Below, in pieces: positions 63,664 through 64,000 of a stretch of 64,000 nucleotides of DNA. The number at the start of each line of letters is the position of its first letter. Within the stretch, counting starts at the first letter, position 1. Source of the DNA: Alteripontixanthobacter maritimus (GTDB taxonomy: Bacteria; Pseudomonadota; Alphaproteobacteria; Sphingomonadales; Sphingomonadaceae). Position numbers and translations under genes: made by a program. Location: NCBI RefSeq assembly GCF_003340475.1, contig NZ_QBKA01000002.1:2055501-2119500 (forward strand), in the 5' to 3' direction. The notes under the pieces were generated by a model. The model made no database searches and was not told the DNA's origin. It saw nothing but the letters and a program-made list of their open reading frames with translations.

Positions 63664-63691
63664 CGAGCGATCAGCATAATCTTCGTTGGTG

Positions 63692-64000
63692 ATGTCGCCG
63701 TATCCCAGCAAACAGGAGGCTGAAATAGAAACCAAAAACGATCGACCATTGGACAAAACAGTCGCCGCCATCCTCGCCCAACCTGACAGCACTGGCACGA
63801 TTACCGTCCGACGATGCGCCGACGATGGTCAGACGATTACCCATAAAGCGACATGGGGAACGGGCCTTGCGCGCCAGGCTCTGCGCAAGCGATATGCTCA
63901 GACCTTCGGCCAGCAATCGCCACAATGGCTCGATCTGTTGCACCCCGCCAAAGAGGCGCGCATCCTTCGAGCAGCAATCAACAACGAAACACCAGCGCCC
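63692..64000 (+). CDS. Small protein of the arm (right copy, partial)
   Basis: Right-arm copy of the 109-residue protein at 42638-42967, starting at ATG 63692 and cut by the window end after about 103 codons. Deduced sequence is the same over the visible part. Confidence 0.55.
   Translation, partial: MSPYPSKQEAEIETKNDRPLDKTVAAILAQPDSTGTITVRRCADDGQTITHKATWGTGLARQALRKRYAQTFGQQSPQWLDLLHPAKEARILRAAINNETPAP

Larger units (their letters stand above)
63367..64000. repeat. Right terminal inverted arm of the island (continues beyond window)
   Basis: Reverse copy of 42659-43292, near identical. It runs to the last base of the window, so its full length and outer end are unknown. Confidence 0.9.

Noticed and set aside
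1-64000. CRISPR arrays
   Set aside because: No regularly spaced repeat with unique spacers was seen; the only repeats are the arms, palindromes and two 20-bp units.

Overview
The window looks like a chromosomal segment of an alphaproteobacterium of the order Sphingomonadales, most likely Erythrobacteraceae or a close relative. The basis is the moderately high GC, several TonB-dependent receptors with 'VVTA' plug starts, a short alphaproteobacterial-type prolyl-tRNA synthetase, a tryptophan-halogenase-family protein and a TolB-propeller/amidohydrolase fusion. No rRNA, tRNA or CRISPR array was seen.

Layout. (a) 1-12 kb is ordinary genome: the end of a halogenase, an aldehyde dehydrogenase, a TSUP permease, a DEAD-box helicase with a DbpA-type tail, the amidohydrolase fusion, proS, and a GntA-like plus DUF1989 pair. 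(b) 11.9-17.5 kb is a candidate phosphate-starvation locus: a beta-helix lipoprotein, a TonB receptor and a PhoB-shaped regulator whose receiver has lost key switch residues; Pho-box-like repeats lie at both edges. (c) 18.4-21.7 kb is a probable iron-uptake pair (TonB receptor and PepSY membrane protein) behind a Fur-like palindrome. (d) 21.9-23.4 kb is a TetR regulator divergent from a sterol-desaturase-like hydroxylase across a perfect palindrome. (e) 23.4-34.6 kb is a divergent eight-gene catabolic cluster: XRE-cupin regulator, FAD oxidase, MlrC-like M81 peptidase and alpha/beta hydrolase on one side; TonB receptor, MFS transporter, MlrB-like serine hydrolase and FMN 2-hydroxyacid oxidase on the other. 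It resembles the microcystin mlr cluster without mlrA and suggests uptake and breakdown of an unusual, possibly D-residue-containing peptide.

(f) 34.7-42.6 kb is an older, decaying island: a frameshifted type IIG-like restriction-modification gene with two companion genes, two pseudogenes of conserved alphaproteobacterial proteins and a broken P4-type integrase. (g) 42.6-64 kb is the most interesting part, a large mobile-looking island with mirror-image arms. Each arm carries, from inside out, a res-like region, a 180-residue TnpR-like serine recombinase, one or two small gene cassettes, a 19-bp near-palindrome, and a nearly identical terminal block of at least 630 bp with two small genes. 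The left arm has two cassettes, each closed by the near-palindrome; the right arm has one. Between the arms lie about 17 kb of cargo: a HEPN/zinc-ribbon protein; a candidate restriction-like operon (MmeI/YeeA-type methyltransferase, PD-(D/E)XK-like protein, AlbA_2 ATPase, two GIY-YIG-like proteins, SF2 helicase); a PcfJ-like protein; and a primase plus SF3-like helicase replication module. No transposase is visible. The cassette-by-palindrome arrangement and the cargo operon are the best candidates for something undescribed.
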